A stretch of DNA of 64,000 nucleotides from UBA7672 sp041398245 (GTDB lineage Bacteria; Pseudomonadota; Alphaproteobacteria; Caulobacterales; Hyphomonadaceae). The stretch is taken from NCBI GenBank assembly GCA_041398245.1, contig JAWKVC010000012.1:1-64000 (forward strand), given 5' to 3'. The notes below the pieces were generated by a model that worked only from the letters and a program-made list of their open reading frames with translations, was not told where the DNA came from and ran no database searches. Made by a program: the position numbers and the translations under genes. Below, in pieces: positions 18,065 to 26,099 of the stretch (position 1 is the first letter of the stretch; each line of letters opens with the position of its first letter).

Positions 18065-19239
18065 TATTCGCCCCTCAGACCCATCATGGCCTTGCCAAAG
18101 AAGCCAAGCTCGTTGACCGCCTTTCCGGCTGCAACCTTGATGCGTTTGTCGGCAGTTCCGGGTGCCTTCATCACCAGCTCGCCGACGATGTCGCCTTCCT
18201 TGATCGGCGCCATCAGGGGCGATTTGTAGACGACCGTGCCGCTGATGCCCTTGATCGCATCCGCGTGCAGACCGGCGATGTAGTCTTCGGTCGCAATGAG
18301 CGGGACTGTTTCGTCCTCACCCATCCACACGTCCGCGACGGCGACTTGCGCGCCTTTGCGCACCATGGCCGTGGTCTCGAAATCAAGGAAAGCAGAGCGC
18401 ATGATGCGCGGCGCTTCCTTCTTGCGGTCCGTCTCTGTCGGAAGACCATTGAGCACAATGATGCGGCGCTTGCCGTCGCGGGTCGCCGATCCCACCAGCC
18501 CATAGCCTGAAACACTGAGGTGGCCGGTCTTCACGCCGTCTGCGCCGTCCAGTTCCCGCAACAGAGGATTGCGGTTGTACTGGCGCGTACGGTTGAAGGT
18601 GAACTCAGGCTCCCTGAACAGCGGATAGTATTCCGGGAAGTCATGGATGATCCGGTAGGAGAGAAGCGCGATGTCGTGCGCGCTCATACGATGGCCCGGA
18701 TCATCGAGCCCGGTCGCGTTCGCAAATTTGGATGCGGTCATCCCGAGTTCCTCGGCGCGCGCGGTCGCGGCGCGGGCGAAGGCTTCCTCGCTGCCCCAGA
18801 CACCTTCGGCCAACACGATGCAGGCGTCATTGCCCGACACGATGATCGCGCCTTTCAGCAGATCCTCGACCGTCACTTTCGAGTGGATCGGTAGGAACAT
18901 CGTCGAGCCATCGGTGCCCGCACCGCCTGTTCGCCAGGCGTGCTCGCTGACCGTGAATTCCTCGCTCATGCTGAGGCGGCCAGCCTTCAGCCGTTCGAAC
19001 ACCATGTAGTAGAGCATCAGCTTCGACATGGACGCCGGGATCATCGGCTCATATCCGCGCTTGGAGTAGAGCGGCACGCCTGTGTCGCCATCCATGATGA
19101 AGGCGTAAGGCGCGTTGGTGTTCAGCGGATCGGCGGCCAACTGCGCCGCCGCGTCAGCGGGAGGCGTCGGCGTGGGTTGCTGGGCGATAGCCGCGGCAGC
19201 AAGAACGGCGGAAAGCAGGGCTCCGGCGAGAAGTCGCAT
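18064..19239 (-). CDS. D-alanyl-D-alanine carboxypeptidase (penicillin-binding protein 5/6 family)
   Basis: Periplasmic serine peptidase that trims the terminal D-Ala from peptidoglycan pentapeptides. 391 aa from the ATG at 19239, with signal peptide MRLLAGALLSAVLAAAAIAQ and a Pro/Ala linker. The three active-site boxes are clear: PASMSKLM (SxxK) near residue 70, VSGNDACI (SGN) near 130, and GVKTGHLS (KTG) near 235. The C-terminal PBP5 domain ends in a likely amphipathic membrane anchor (NELGFFGKAMMGLRGE). It precedes tmk with a TAGTG overlap. Confidence 0.95.
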   Translation of the reverse strand: MRLLAGALLSAVLAAAAIAQQPTPTPPADAAAQLAADPLNTNAPYAFIMDGDTGVPLYSKRGYEPMIPASMSKLMLYYMVFERLKAGRLSMSEEFTVSEHAWRTGGAGTDGSTMFLPIHSKVTVEDLLKGAIIVSGNDACIVLAEGVWGSEEAFARAATARAEELGMTASKFANATGLDDPGHRMSAHDIALLSYRIIHDFPEYYPLFREPEFTFNRTRQYNRNPLLRELDGADGVKTGHLSVSGYGLVGSATRDGKRRIIVLNGLPTETDRKKEAPRIMRSAFLDFETTAMVRKGAQVAVADVWMGEDETVPLIATEDYIAGLHADAIKGISGTVVYKSPLMAPIKEGDIVGELVMKAPGTADKRIKVAAGKAVNELGFFGKAMMGLRGE

Positions 19240-19319
19240 GTGGACAGACTCCGTTGGGAATCTGGTCACATGAAGGCGGTTCGGGCGCTCCCGTCAACCG
19301 CCTCCGATGTCATTGATGA

Positions 19320-20423
19320 TCAACGGTTTCCCGCGACCACAAGGGTCTGAATGCCGGACGCGCCGAGGTTCTGGCGGGCGCGGTCGGCGGCGTCCCGGCT
19401 CGGCCACGGACCCAGCATGACCCGGTAGTATTCCGAGCCATTGACCATCACGGCCTTGATGGTCGTCAATCCAACCGGGCGGAGCCGGTCACGCAGCTTG
19501 TTGGCGTTGCCAAGATCGGCAAACGAGCCTGCCTGCAGGAAGAACACCTCGCCGGACGGCTGCATCATCGGAGTCGAAGCCGCTGCGGGCGCCGGAGCGG
19601 CCAGCGGGGCGAGCTGGCGACCAACGATGTCTTGCGAGGTTTGCGGGGTCGCCAAAACGGGCTCGGACGGCGCAGCGTTGGGCGTTGAGGGGGCAGGCCC
19701 GACATACTGGACGCGAACGCGAGCTGTGCCGGGGCCGTGCATGTCCAGAGCGCCCGCGGCGGCGCGCGACAGGTCAATGATGCGATCATCCACGAACGGG
19801 CCGCGATCATTCAGGCGGACGACGACCGAACGGCCATTGTCGAGGTTGGTGACGCGGACGAGCGAAGGGATCGGCAGGGTCGGATGCGCCGCCGTCATCG
19901 CATTCTCGTCGAAGGGTTCACCTGAGGCCGACGCCTTGCCGTGGAAGTTCGGCCCATACCAGGAGGCGATGCCCACCTCGTCATAGTTCGGCTCGTGCGC
20001 CGGTACGTACCATTTGCCATCGACCTGATAGGGAGGTCCGGCATAGGGCGCCGCCAGAGCCGACGAGGCCGGCGGAGCGACGGTGCGGAGAGCAGAAGAC
20101 TGTTCCTCGCCAGCCGCGCCTACAGGAGGCACTGGTCCGAGGCTGGCCGCCAGCGGCGCCGGCGCGGCGAGAGACGGGCTTGAGAAGGTGGGGATCGGCG
20201 CGTGCGGCGCCACGTAGAGGCTCATGCCGTCGCGCGGAACGTCCAGCGAGGCGGTCATGACGGGAGCGGTAGGGGCCGAGGACTTGTAGACGATCGGGGC
20301 GCCGGTCTGCGCGTGCGCGGGATCGGCGGCGCTGCCGACGACGAAAGCCGCCAGAACGCAGATTCCCGCAAGCAAATTGGGGGCTCCATGAAGAGCCGCC
20401 TTGACCCCTGTCATCACCATCAT
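19320..20423 (-). CDS. rlpA: RlpA-like lytic transglycosylase with C-terminal SPOR domain
   Basis: Septal protein that cleaves denuded glycan strands. 367 aa. A signal peptide-like N-terminus (LLAGICVLAAFVVGSAADPAHA) precedes a Pro/Ala-rich low-complexity linker of about 110 residues. The double-psi barrel domain carries EVGIASWYGPNFHGKASASG, the AAHPTLPIPSLVRVTNL stretch and the catalytic-site NDRGPFVDDRIIDLSRAAA. A SPOR domain (residues about 290-365: FFLQAGSFADLGNANKLRD and YYRVMLGPWPSRDAADRAR) should bind septal denuded peptidoglycan. No lipobox cysteine is seen, so it may be a soluble periplasmic form. Confidence 0.92.
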   Translation of the reverse strand: MMVMTGVKAALHGAPNLLAGICVLAAFVVGSAADPAHAQTGAPIVYKSSAPTAPVMTASLDVPRDGMSLYVAPHAPIPTFSSPSLAAPAPLAASLGPVPPVGAAGEEQSSALRTVAPPASSALAAPYAGPPYQVDGKWYVPAHEPNYDEVGIASWYGPNFHGKASASGEPFDENAMTAAHPTLPIPSLVRVTNLDNGRSVVVRLNDRGPFVDDRIIDLSRAAAGALDMHGPGTARVRVQYVGPAPSTPNAAPSEPVLATPQTSQDIVGRQLAPLAAPAPAAASTPMMQPSGEVFFLQAGSFADLGNANKLRDRLRPVGLTTIKAVMVNGSEYYRVMLGPWPSRDAADRARQNLGASGIQTLVVAGNR

Positions 20424-20715
20424 CCCTTACGAGGACCGGCCGCCATTTTGGCGTTCCGCACCGCTCATTCTGCGGTTTCGCTAACCCTAGCGCGGCGTGG
20501 CTTTCAGACGGTCAAACCTGATCGTTTGATTTTCAACGAATTCTGCCGGATGCCGCCCGTGGTTAGCGGCGCGGCCCATATTCCCGGAAAATCCGGGCGG
20601 ACAGCTCTGAAATCCCCCAAAAATGCGGCATTGCGTCCATTCGGGCGCCCTCCCCCACATCGCGGGCTGTAAACCATTTTCTTTGCAGCCAACCCCGCAT
20701 AGATGTCGGTTCGCT
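20424..20715. other. Intergenic region between rlpA and tRNA-Ser
   Basis: This 292-base gap shows no gene that I can support. Small open frames on the minus strand run through the tRNA gene and are not credible. It should contain the promoters of rlpA (minus) and tRNA-Ser (plus). Confidence 0.4.
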
Positions 20716-20805
20716 GGAAAGGTGGCCGAGTGGTTTAAGGCACCGGTCTTGAAAACCGGCGTGGGGGCAACTCCACCGTGGGTTCGAATCCCACCCTTTC
20801 CGCCA
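20716..20805 (+). tRNA. tRNA-Ser (anticodon TGA)
   Basis: Class II tRNA with acceptor pair GGAAAGG / CCTTTCC, discriminator G and encoded CCA. The anticodon stem CCGGT / ACCGG encloses CTTGAAA with anticodon TGA. A long variable arm (GTGGGGGCAACTCCAC) and the T-loop GGTTCGAATCC confirm a serine tRNA. Confidence 0.97.
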
Positions 20806-20860
20806 GGACGCCGGCGTCCGTCTCCAAGGCGCCGCAGACAATCCGGGGACGGCGCAGGCG

Positions 20861-21450
20861 ATGTGGTTCGAAAATGTCGGCGCATTCATCGACTTTGGCT
20901 TCCAGCACATCATCCCTGATGGCCTCGACCACGTCCTTTTCGTTGTTGCGCTGTACCTGAACGCCAGGAACTGGGGCTCGCTGCTGCTTCAGGTGACAAC
21001 GTTCACACTGGCTCATACCGTGACGCTGGCGCTGGCGGCGACGTCGGTGGTGTCAGTGGATCCGGCAATCGTCGAGCCGCTGATCGCGCTTTCCATCGTC
21101 GTGCTGGCCTAGAGGCGATCCTGCTGCCGGACGCCCGCAAGGCCTGGCGGCTGCCGGTCATCTTCGCATTCGGCCTGCTGCACGGGCTGGGTTTCGGCTC
21201 GCTGATGGCGCCCGCGCTCCAGACGGCCGACCTCTCCGCCGGGCTGGCCGGCATCACGATCGGCGTCGAACTCGGCCATCTCAGCGTGCTGGTCGCCACG
21301 GGCGCGATCTCGGTGCTGGTCCAGCTGGCGCTCAAGGCCACGAACACGTCGCGGCTCTATCGCCCGGCATTCGTCCTGCCGGTGGCGGGATTGATTGCAC
21401 TGGTTGGCGCCTATTGGACGCTGCAGCGGGTCGGCCTGCTGCCAGGATAA
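20861..21450 (+). CDS. HupE/UreJ-like membrane protein, single-base frameshift
   Basis: Small polytopic membrane protein related to HupE/UreJ (possible metal transporter). The N-terminal motif GFQHIIPDGLDHVLFVVALY, with conserved His and Asp-His, is characteristic of the HupE_UreJ_2 type. The frame stops at 21112 after LSIVVLA, and the homologous sequence resumes in another frame as EAILLPDARKAWRLPVIFAF, LLHGLGFGSLMAP and onward to 21450. One base is missing at about 21111 (GGCCTAGAG), and the 590-base length is one short of 197 codons. Between tRNA-Ser and tRNA-Phe, with no hydrogenase or urease genes nearby. Confidence 0.82.
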
Positions 21451-21465
21451 TGGTTGGAAGGATGA

Positions 21466-21541
21466 TGGTGCCCAGGGCCGGAATCGAACCAGCGACACGC
21501 GGATTTTCAATCCGCTGCTCTACCAACTGAGCTACCTGGGC
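21466..21541 (-). tRNA. tRNA-Phe (anticodon GAA)
   Basis: Acceptor GCCCAGG / CCTGGGC with encoded ACCA, D-arm TAGCTCAGTTGGTAGAGCA, anticodon stem GCGGA / TCCGC around TTGAAAA (anticodon GAA), and T-loop GGTTCGATTCC. It follows yacG on the same strand, as in many alphaproteobacteria. Confidence 0.97.
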
Positions 21542-21610
21542 TTACCGCCGGACGGCGATGAGGCGGGATGTATAGGGAAAGCGCTATTCCCTGTCCATGC
21601 CTTTGTCCGC

Positions 21611-21808
21611 CTACCCAATCCCCTTGTTTTCAGACTGATTTGACGGCCCCGGAGCCGGCGGCGCTCCGCCCTCATCCCCATCGCCCGGAGCGCCCGGAAT
21701 GGCATAGCCGCCCTTCAGCCACCGCGAGAGATCGATATCTGCGCACCGGCGGCTGCAGAAGGGACGGAAGGCCTCTTCCGTGGGCTTTTCGCGGATGGGG
21801 CAGTTCAT
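21611..21808 (-). CDS. yacG: DNA gyrase inhibitor YacG, one zinc-ligand Cys replaced by Arg
   Basis: Small zinc-ribbon protein that binds GyrB and inhibits gyrase in E. coli. I start at the ATG at 21808 (65 aa), which has GGAG six bases upstream. The family pattern is CPxC...CSxRC; here the first pair reads NCPIREKPT, so the second cysteine is Arg (codon CGC, one base from TGC), while FCSRRCADIDLSRWLKGGYAIPG is intact. The C-terminus is Pro/Gly/Glu-rich. Lies 25 bases after the RNase gene. Given nearby sequence errors the substitution may not be real; if it is, zinc binding would be weakened. Confidence 0.85.
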   Translation of the reverse strand: MNCPIREKPTEEAFRPFCSRRCADIDLSRWLKGGYAIPGAPGDGDEGGAPPAPGPSNQSENKGIG

Positions 21809-21833
21809 GTGGCGCTCCACACTTCGGGCCGGC

Positions 21834-22861
21834 TCAGGGATTGTCGGATACCTCGATCAACCAGCGCTGACCAATCCGGTCGCCAAGCGCCGCCTGCCAC
21901 CAGATGGTATCAGCGTCGAGCCAGTGCTTGGCGGCAGCTGAAATCCGCGCCTTGATCCGGACGCCGCGATCCGTGAGCCCCGCCGTCTCGATCTCTCGCA
22001 GTGCGTTGAGCGCTTCCCGTTCGGCAGGCGCCGCCGATCGCTTCGGCCAGCGGCCAGGCGCGCCGGGCGATTGCCGCCTCGCAGACGCCGAGCGGCGACA
22101 GCTCCAGCACTTCGCTGGCGCGCATCAATGCTCCGCCAAGGTCTGACGGAACCTTTCGGCGACCGTGCGCTGGTCCCGCCGGGACTCCATGCGGACGAAG
22201 TCGATTGCCAACAAGCCAGCCAGGTTGCGCAGTCAATCTGCCGGGCTGCTTCAGCGCCGCCGCTAGGTGAGATCGAGGGCGAACGCTGCGGCATCCTGCG
22301 ACCCAAGCCTTGCGCCGGCGTCCACATCGATAACAGCAAGACCGCGCGTCATCTCGATCGAGATATCGCCAGCGCCCGGAAGCGGCGCGATCGGCGTTGT
22401 CGCCTGGCGATTGCTGCGTCAATCTCGCGACGCGCCGGCAAGCCGGTGCGGGTTTCGATGACCTCCGCACCTTTGAGAAAGGCGTCTTCCGCAGCCTCCT
22501 TGTGAAGTTGCGGTTTGTCCGGGGCGGCAATCGTTGGGGAGATATCCGCAAGGCTCAGCGCCGGACCCTTGTCGCTCCATGCCTCGGACTTGACGCGAAA
22601 CGCCAGCATCGCGCCCTCGGTTACGATGGCGGCGCGCGTGGGCTCGACGATGCCGTAGCGCTCCAGCCCCAGATCCACGAACCAGCCGCGATTACCAGGC
22701 ATGCGGGCTTTCACGCGGCCCCACCACACATCGTCGAGCCGCGCACGGCGCCCGCGTTCGCTCCAGCGGTCAATCGCAAGCCGGAATGGCCGGCCATCTG
22801 CATCCAGAAGCGTGCGACGGCGTTCGCCCACCGCCTCATCGATGCAGAGGACCGCCTTCAT
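21834..22861 (-). pseudogene. rng: Ribonuclease E/G-like protein, broken by several indels
   Basis: Alphaproteobacterial RNase G-type ribonuclease in the maf-rng-yacG block. The start ATG at 22861 overlaps the maf stop (ATGA). The first 100 or so codons are clean (MKAVLCIDEAVGE, WWGRVKARMPGNRGWFVDLG, the S1-like start of the family). Downstream the homologous sequence hops frame: LAAALKQPGRLTAQPGWL, then ALMRASEVLELSPLGVCEA, then KHWLDADTIWWQAALGDRIG and the end QRWLIEVSDNP before TGA at 21834. I count at least four slips between about 22430 and 21900. The expected full product is about 345 aa. RNase E/G activity is needed for rRNA and mRNA processing, so decay is unlikely. Confidence 0.82.
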
Positions 22862-23469
22862 GGCGAGGCGCTCCAGCGGGAGGTGATCGGATAGCCCAGC
22901 CCCTCCAGCACGCCGCTGTCTCGTGCAGCGGCAGACCGACGATGGCGGGTATGAGCCGGTGATATGGCAGATGAGGGCGCTGGCGCGGCCCTGGATAGCA
23001 TAGCCGCCGGCCTTGCCCTCCCATTCGCCGTTGGAGATGTAGGCTTCCGCCTCTACATGCGACAGACGCTTGAATGTGACGCGGCTCTCGACAAGACGCT
23101 GCGCTGTCCGGCCATCCGGCGCGCGGACGGCGATGGCGGTCAGCACATCGTGACTGCGACCCGACAAGCGCGCCAGGCAGGCCCGCGCTTCTGCTTCGGT
23201 CTCCGCCTTCGGCAGCATGCGCCGCCCGACAGCGACGACCGTGTCGGCGGACAAGATGTAAGCATCGGGAAACCGGCCGGAGACTGCCCTGCCCTTATCC
23301 ACAGCCAGCCGGACGGCCAGCAGACGCGGGCGCTCGTCCCGCAGGGGGTCTCGTCCATCTCAGCGGGGACGATCTGGTCGGGCTGGACGCCGATCTGCTC
23401 CAGAAGAGCGAGGCGGCGCGGGCTGGCGCTGGCCAGCACCAGCCTGGGCGGCGCGTTCTGATCGCTCAC
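22858..23469 (-). pseudogene. maf: Maf-like nucleotide pyrophosphatase, broken by indels
   Basis: Septum formation inhibitor family: hydrolyses non-canonical or canonical NTPs such as dTTP/UTP. A GTG start at 23469 overlaps the infA stop (GTGA) and gives the signature LVLASASPRRLALLEQIGV. The frame then slips near 23335, continuing as DKGRAVSGRFPDAYILSADT (catalytic Asp), VVAVGRRMLPKAETEAEA, YISNGEWEGKAGGYAIQGRA (substrate motif), and slips again near 22945 and 22910 into IVGLPLHETAGVLEGLGYP-like sequence. It ends at 22858 inside the start of the RNase gene. At least three indels; all family motifs survive across frames. Confidence 0.85.
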
Positions 23470-23682
23470 TTGAACCGGTAGGTGATACGCCCTTTGGTCA
23501 GGTCGTAGGGGTCATCTCGACCAGGACCTTGTCGCCGGTGAGAACGCGGATGCGGTTCTTGCGCATCTTCCGGCGGTATGGGCAATGATCTCGTGATCGT
23601 TCGCAAGCTTCACCCGGAACGTCGCGTTGGGCAGAAGCTCCACGATAGAGCCTTCAAACTCGATAAGTTCTTCCTTCGCCAT
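23466..23682 (-). CDS. infA: Translation initiation factor IF-1, two one-base deletions
   Basis: Binds the 30S A site during initiation. Starts at the ATG at 23682 with GGGAG four bases upstream; the first 39 residues are normal (MAKEELIEFEGSIVELLPNA, FRVKLANDHEIIAHTAG). The frame then slips at about 23568 (one C missing in a GGC codon), reads KMRKNRIRVLTGDKVLVEMT in a second frame, and slips again near 23510 (one C missing from CCC) before YDLTKGRITYRFK and TGA. 217 bases plus two restores 73 codons, the exact size of a 72-aa IF-1. infA is essential, so these are almost certainly sequence errors. The stop overlaps the maf GTG. Confidence 0.93.
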
Positions 23683-23757
23683 GAAACTCCCTTTTCGGCG
23701 GCGGCCGGACCTGGCGGCGCCCATACACGGTTTCCGTAGGATTCGTCGATGCCGGAA

Positions 23758-24243
23758 TCAGCTTCTTGCATGCAGGGCGCAGACAAGGGTGAACAGCCGC
23801 CGGGCGGTGTCGAAATCGACCTCGGCCTTGTCGGCCAGCCGGTCGGTCAGCACCTGCGAGCCTTCGTTGTGCAACCCCCGGCGGCCCCATATCGATGGCC
23901 TCGATCTGGGAAGGCGTCGAGGTGCGGATCGCGTCATAATAGCTGTCGCAGATCATGAAATGTCCTTGATCACCCGCCGCAACGCGGTCAGCGAGAGCAG
24001 CAGCTTCCGGACCGGGGTTCCGTCAGCCTCCGTGATGTCGAAGACCAGCCGGTTGTCCGCCAGCGATAACACGACGTGATACGGGCCGCCGTCATGGCCG
24101 ACGACTTTGAAGCGGTTGTCCTCCAATAGATCGAAGATCGCGACCTTGCGTTCGTGGTCCGCGTCAGGCCCGGCTGGCGCAAGGCTTTTCTCGTCGATTT
24201 CGATCGACGCGATACGCGCGTGGCTGGCGTCGCCGCCGCTCAT
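23758..24243 (-). CDS. UPF0262 family protein, compensating insertion and deletion
   Basis: Conserved alphaproteobacterial protein of unknown function, always near infA and hisD. It starts at the ATG at 24243, overlapping the hisD stop (ATGA). Frame 1 gives HERKVAIFDLLEDNRFKVVG, NRLVFDITEADGTPVRKLLL and TALRRVIKD; one T is then missing (about 23955), after which frame 2 gives ICDSYYDAIRTSTPSQIEAI. An extra G in a GGGG run near 23888 moves to frame 3: RRGLHNEGSQVLTDRLADKA, VDFDTARRLFTLVCALHARS, stop. The net length of 486 bases (162 codons) is conserved. The family size of about 160 aa matches. Confidence 0.88.
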
Positions 24244-25545
24244 GCCTCGCCGCCCCGGCGCATGCGGACAGATAGACCGTGCGCTGGCAGACCCTCGCAC
24301 GCGGCGAGAGTCTCGGCAGCTTCAGCGAGATGCCTGAACCCGGCCTCTGAAATGCGTTGGACTGACGTGCGCTTCATGAAGTCGGGCTCACTGATACAGA
24401 CCGGACGCAAAACGCGCCGCGCCGGACGTAGGCAGCACGTGGTTGGACCCGGTGACATAGTCGCCAAGCGCTTCGGGCGCCCAGCGGCCCAGAAAGATCG
24501 CTCCGGAATGGCGTATGTTCGCCGCCAACGCATCCAGGTCCGCGACGGCCAGTTCGACGTGCTCCGGCGCGATCTGATTCACGATGTCGGCAGCCCGCGT
24601 CATTGGCGCAATGACGATGGCGGCATATGTGTTCCAGGATTGTGGCGTCGCATTCGCTGTCGACAGTTTCGGTATCTGGTATTCTGCCGCAGCTTCGACG
24701 CGGGAGGCAAAGTCTGCATCGTCCGTGATGAGAATGGATTGCGCCAGCGGATCGTGCTCGGCCTGACTCAGGAGATCCGCTGCGATCCACGCTGGATCGT
24801 TCTGGTTGTCGGCGACAACCGTGATCTCGGACGGCCCCGCGATGGTGTCGATGCCGACATCCCCGAAGACGATGCGTTTCGCCGCCGCAACCCACGCATT
24901 GCCCGGCCCGACAATCTTGTCGACCGGGCGCATGCGCCCCGCTCCATAGGCCAGCGCGGCAACCGCCTGAGCCCCGCCGATGGGATAGAATTCCGTGACG
25001 CCAGCCCGGCGCGCAGCATAGGCCACCGCCGGATTGAGATCACCGCCGGGCGCGGGCGCGGCCATGACAATCCGCGACACGCCAGCCGCGCGCGCCGGCA
25101 CGACATTCATAAGGACCGAGCTGGGATAGCTGGCGCGCCCGCCGGGAACATAGACGCCAACGGCATCGACCGGGGTCCAGCGCCAGCCAAGTTCGAGGCC
25201 ATGGCCATCGTCGAACAGGTGATCCTGCGGCCTCTGCTTCGCGTGATAGGTCTCGATGCGCGCGGCGGCGAAATCCAGCGCGTCCTGAACCTCCTTCGGG
25301 CATTCAGCGGCCAGTTTTTCGAGGTCAACGCCATCAGCCTGCAGGGTCGACTGATCGATCTGCAGCCTGTCAAACCGGAAGGTGTAAGATGCGACGGCCT
25401 CGCCGCCGCGTTCGCGGACATCCCGAACGATGGAGGATGCTCCAGCGTGCACATCCTCGGACCCCTGCGCGCGTCGCTGGGCGAGAAATCTGCCGAACGC
25501 TTCGGAAAAGCCAGGCACGGAAGCATCAAAGCGGCGCATGGTCAT
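24240..25545 (-). CDS. hisD: Histidinol dehydrogenase, C-terminal frameshift
   Basis: Catalyses the last two steps of histidine synthesis, histidinol to histidine, using NAD and zinc. The start at 25545 overlaps the DUF2948 stop (ATGA). Conserved parts: GWRWTPVDAVGVYVPGGRAS, GAGRMRPVDKIVGPGNAWVA, DLLSQAEHDPLAQS (zinc/substrate His), NQIAPEHVELAV (catalytic Glu-His), GDYVTGSNHVLPT (zinc Asp region). The long frame stops at 24388 after FASGLYQ, but the true C-terminus continues in another frame as DFMKRTSVQRISEAGFRHLA and includes the last zinc-ligand His in LPAHGLSVR, ending at 24240. The slip is at about 24390-24400. Confidence 0.92.
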
Positions 25546-26003
25546 GGCCGTTTCTTTTCGTGATCGGGCCTGCGACGGGTTGGCCACGACTGACCAAAGT
25601 CAGCCAGAGTGATGTCGATGCATTCGACCTTCAGCTGAATCTGCGTCTCTCCGGCGAATACCAGCGTGACAACGCCGCCGGGCGGTTCCGCATCCGGGAC
25701 GAACTGCAGATCCATCAGCGAATGCACAGCGTCGACGCTGCGTGAGACGTTCCGGCTGCGCACGCTTTCCACAGCGGCGACCGCGAGAACCGACCGCGAC
25801 CGGAAATACGGCATGCGCTTGCCGGCGCGCTCCCATTGGAAGCGGTTGATCTCAAGCCCGAACGTCCGCGAGCGGGCGTCGTATTTAATGTCCTGCGGCT
25901 TGACGAGGCTGTCCTGAACGGCGGCGGCAATGATGGCGAGACCCTCGCCATCGTCCGCCAGCAGCTTCAGGGCGTTTGCCGCCATCTGTTCTTCCACAGC
26001 CAT
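25542..26003 (-). CDS. DUF2948 family protein
   Basis: Conserved alphaproteobacterial protein of unknown function between murA and hisD; 153 aa from the ATG at 26003 (MAVEEQMAANALKLLADDGE). Recognisable stretches: GLAIIAAAVQDSLVKPQDIK, FGLEINRFQWERAGK, RSRSVLAVAAVESVRSRNVS and VEITLADFG-type ending ECIDITLADFGQSW. No membrane segment or signal. Stop overlaps the hisD start. A strong hairpin (26018-26036) sits just before its Shine-Dalgarno. Confidence 0.85.
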   Translation of the reverse strand: MAVEEQMAANALKLLADDGEGLAIIAAAVQDSLVKPQDIKYDARSRTFGLEINRFQWERAGKRMPYFRSRSVLAVAAVESVRSRNVSRSVDAVHSLMDLQFVPDAEPPGGVVTLVFAGETQIQLKVECIDITLADFGQSWPTRRRPDHEKKRP

Positions 26004-26017
26004 AGGACGCCTTTCAG

Positions 26018-26036
26018 GCTGCCCCGTCGGGGCAGC
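26018..26036 (-). promoter_or_regulatory. Perfect 8-bp stem-loop just upstream of the DUF2948 start
   Basis: GCTGCCCC / GGGGCAGC with a three-base loop, in the 96-base gap between murA and DUF2948. On the minus strand it ends 14 bases before the ATG, with AAGG between, so it could influence translation or terminate part of the murA transcript. No T tract follows, which argues against a simple intrinsic terminator. Confidence 0.45.
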
Positions 26037-26099
26037 TCTCAACTAGACCAGAATCCGCCGAGGCTCCAGCACGCTGGTTGCCTCAGCAGAAGCGATAAA

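Noticed and set aside
20600..20715. Sigma-70 promoter directly upstream of tRNA-Ser (TTGCAG ... TAGAT)
   Set aside because: The spacing between the two boxes is only 11 bases, too short to be credible.
20861..21450. Two separate small membrane proteins between the tRNA genes
   Set aside because: Adding one base near 21111 joins them into a normal HupE/UreJ-like protein.
23690..23956. A separate small protein (or low-molecular-weight phosphatase) before infA
   Set aside because: Reading across an extra G gives the second half of UPF0262, which continues the upstream frame after a missing T.
24243..24388. A separate small gene between hisD and UPF0262
   Set aside because: The stretch encodes the conserved HisD C-terminus in a shifted frame, including the last zinc-ligand histidine.
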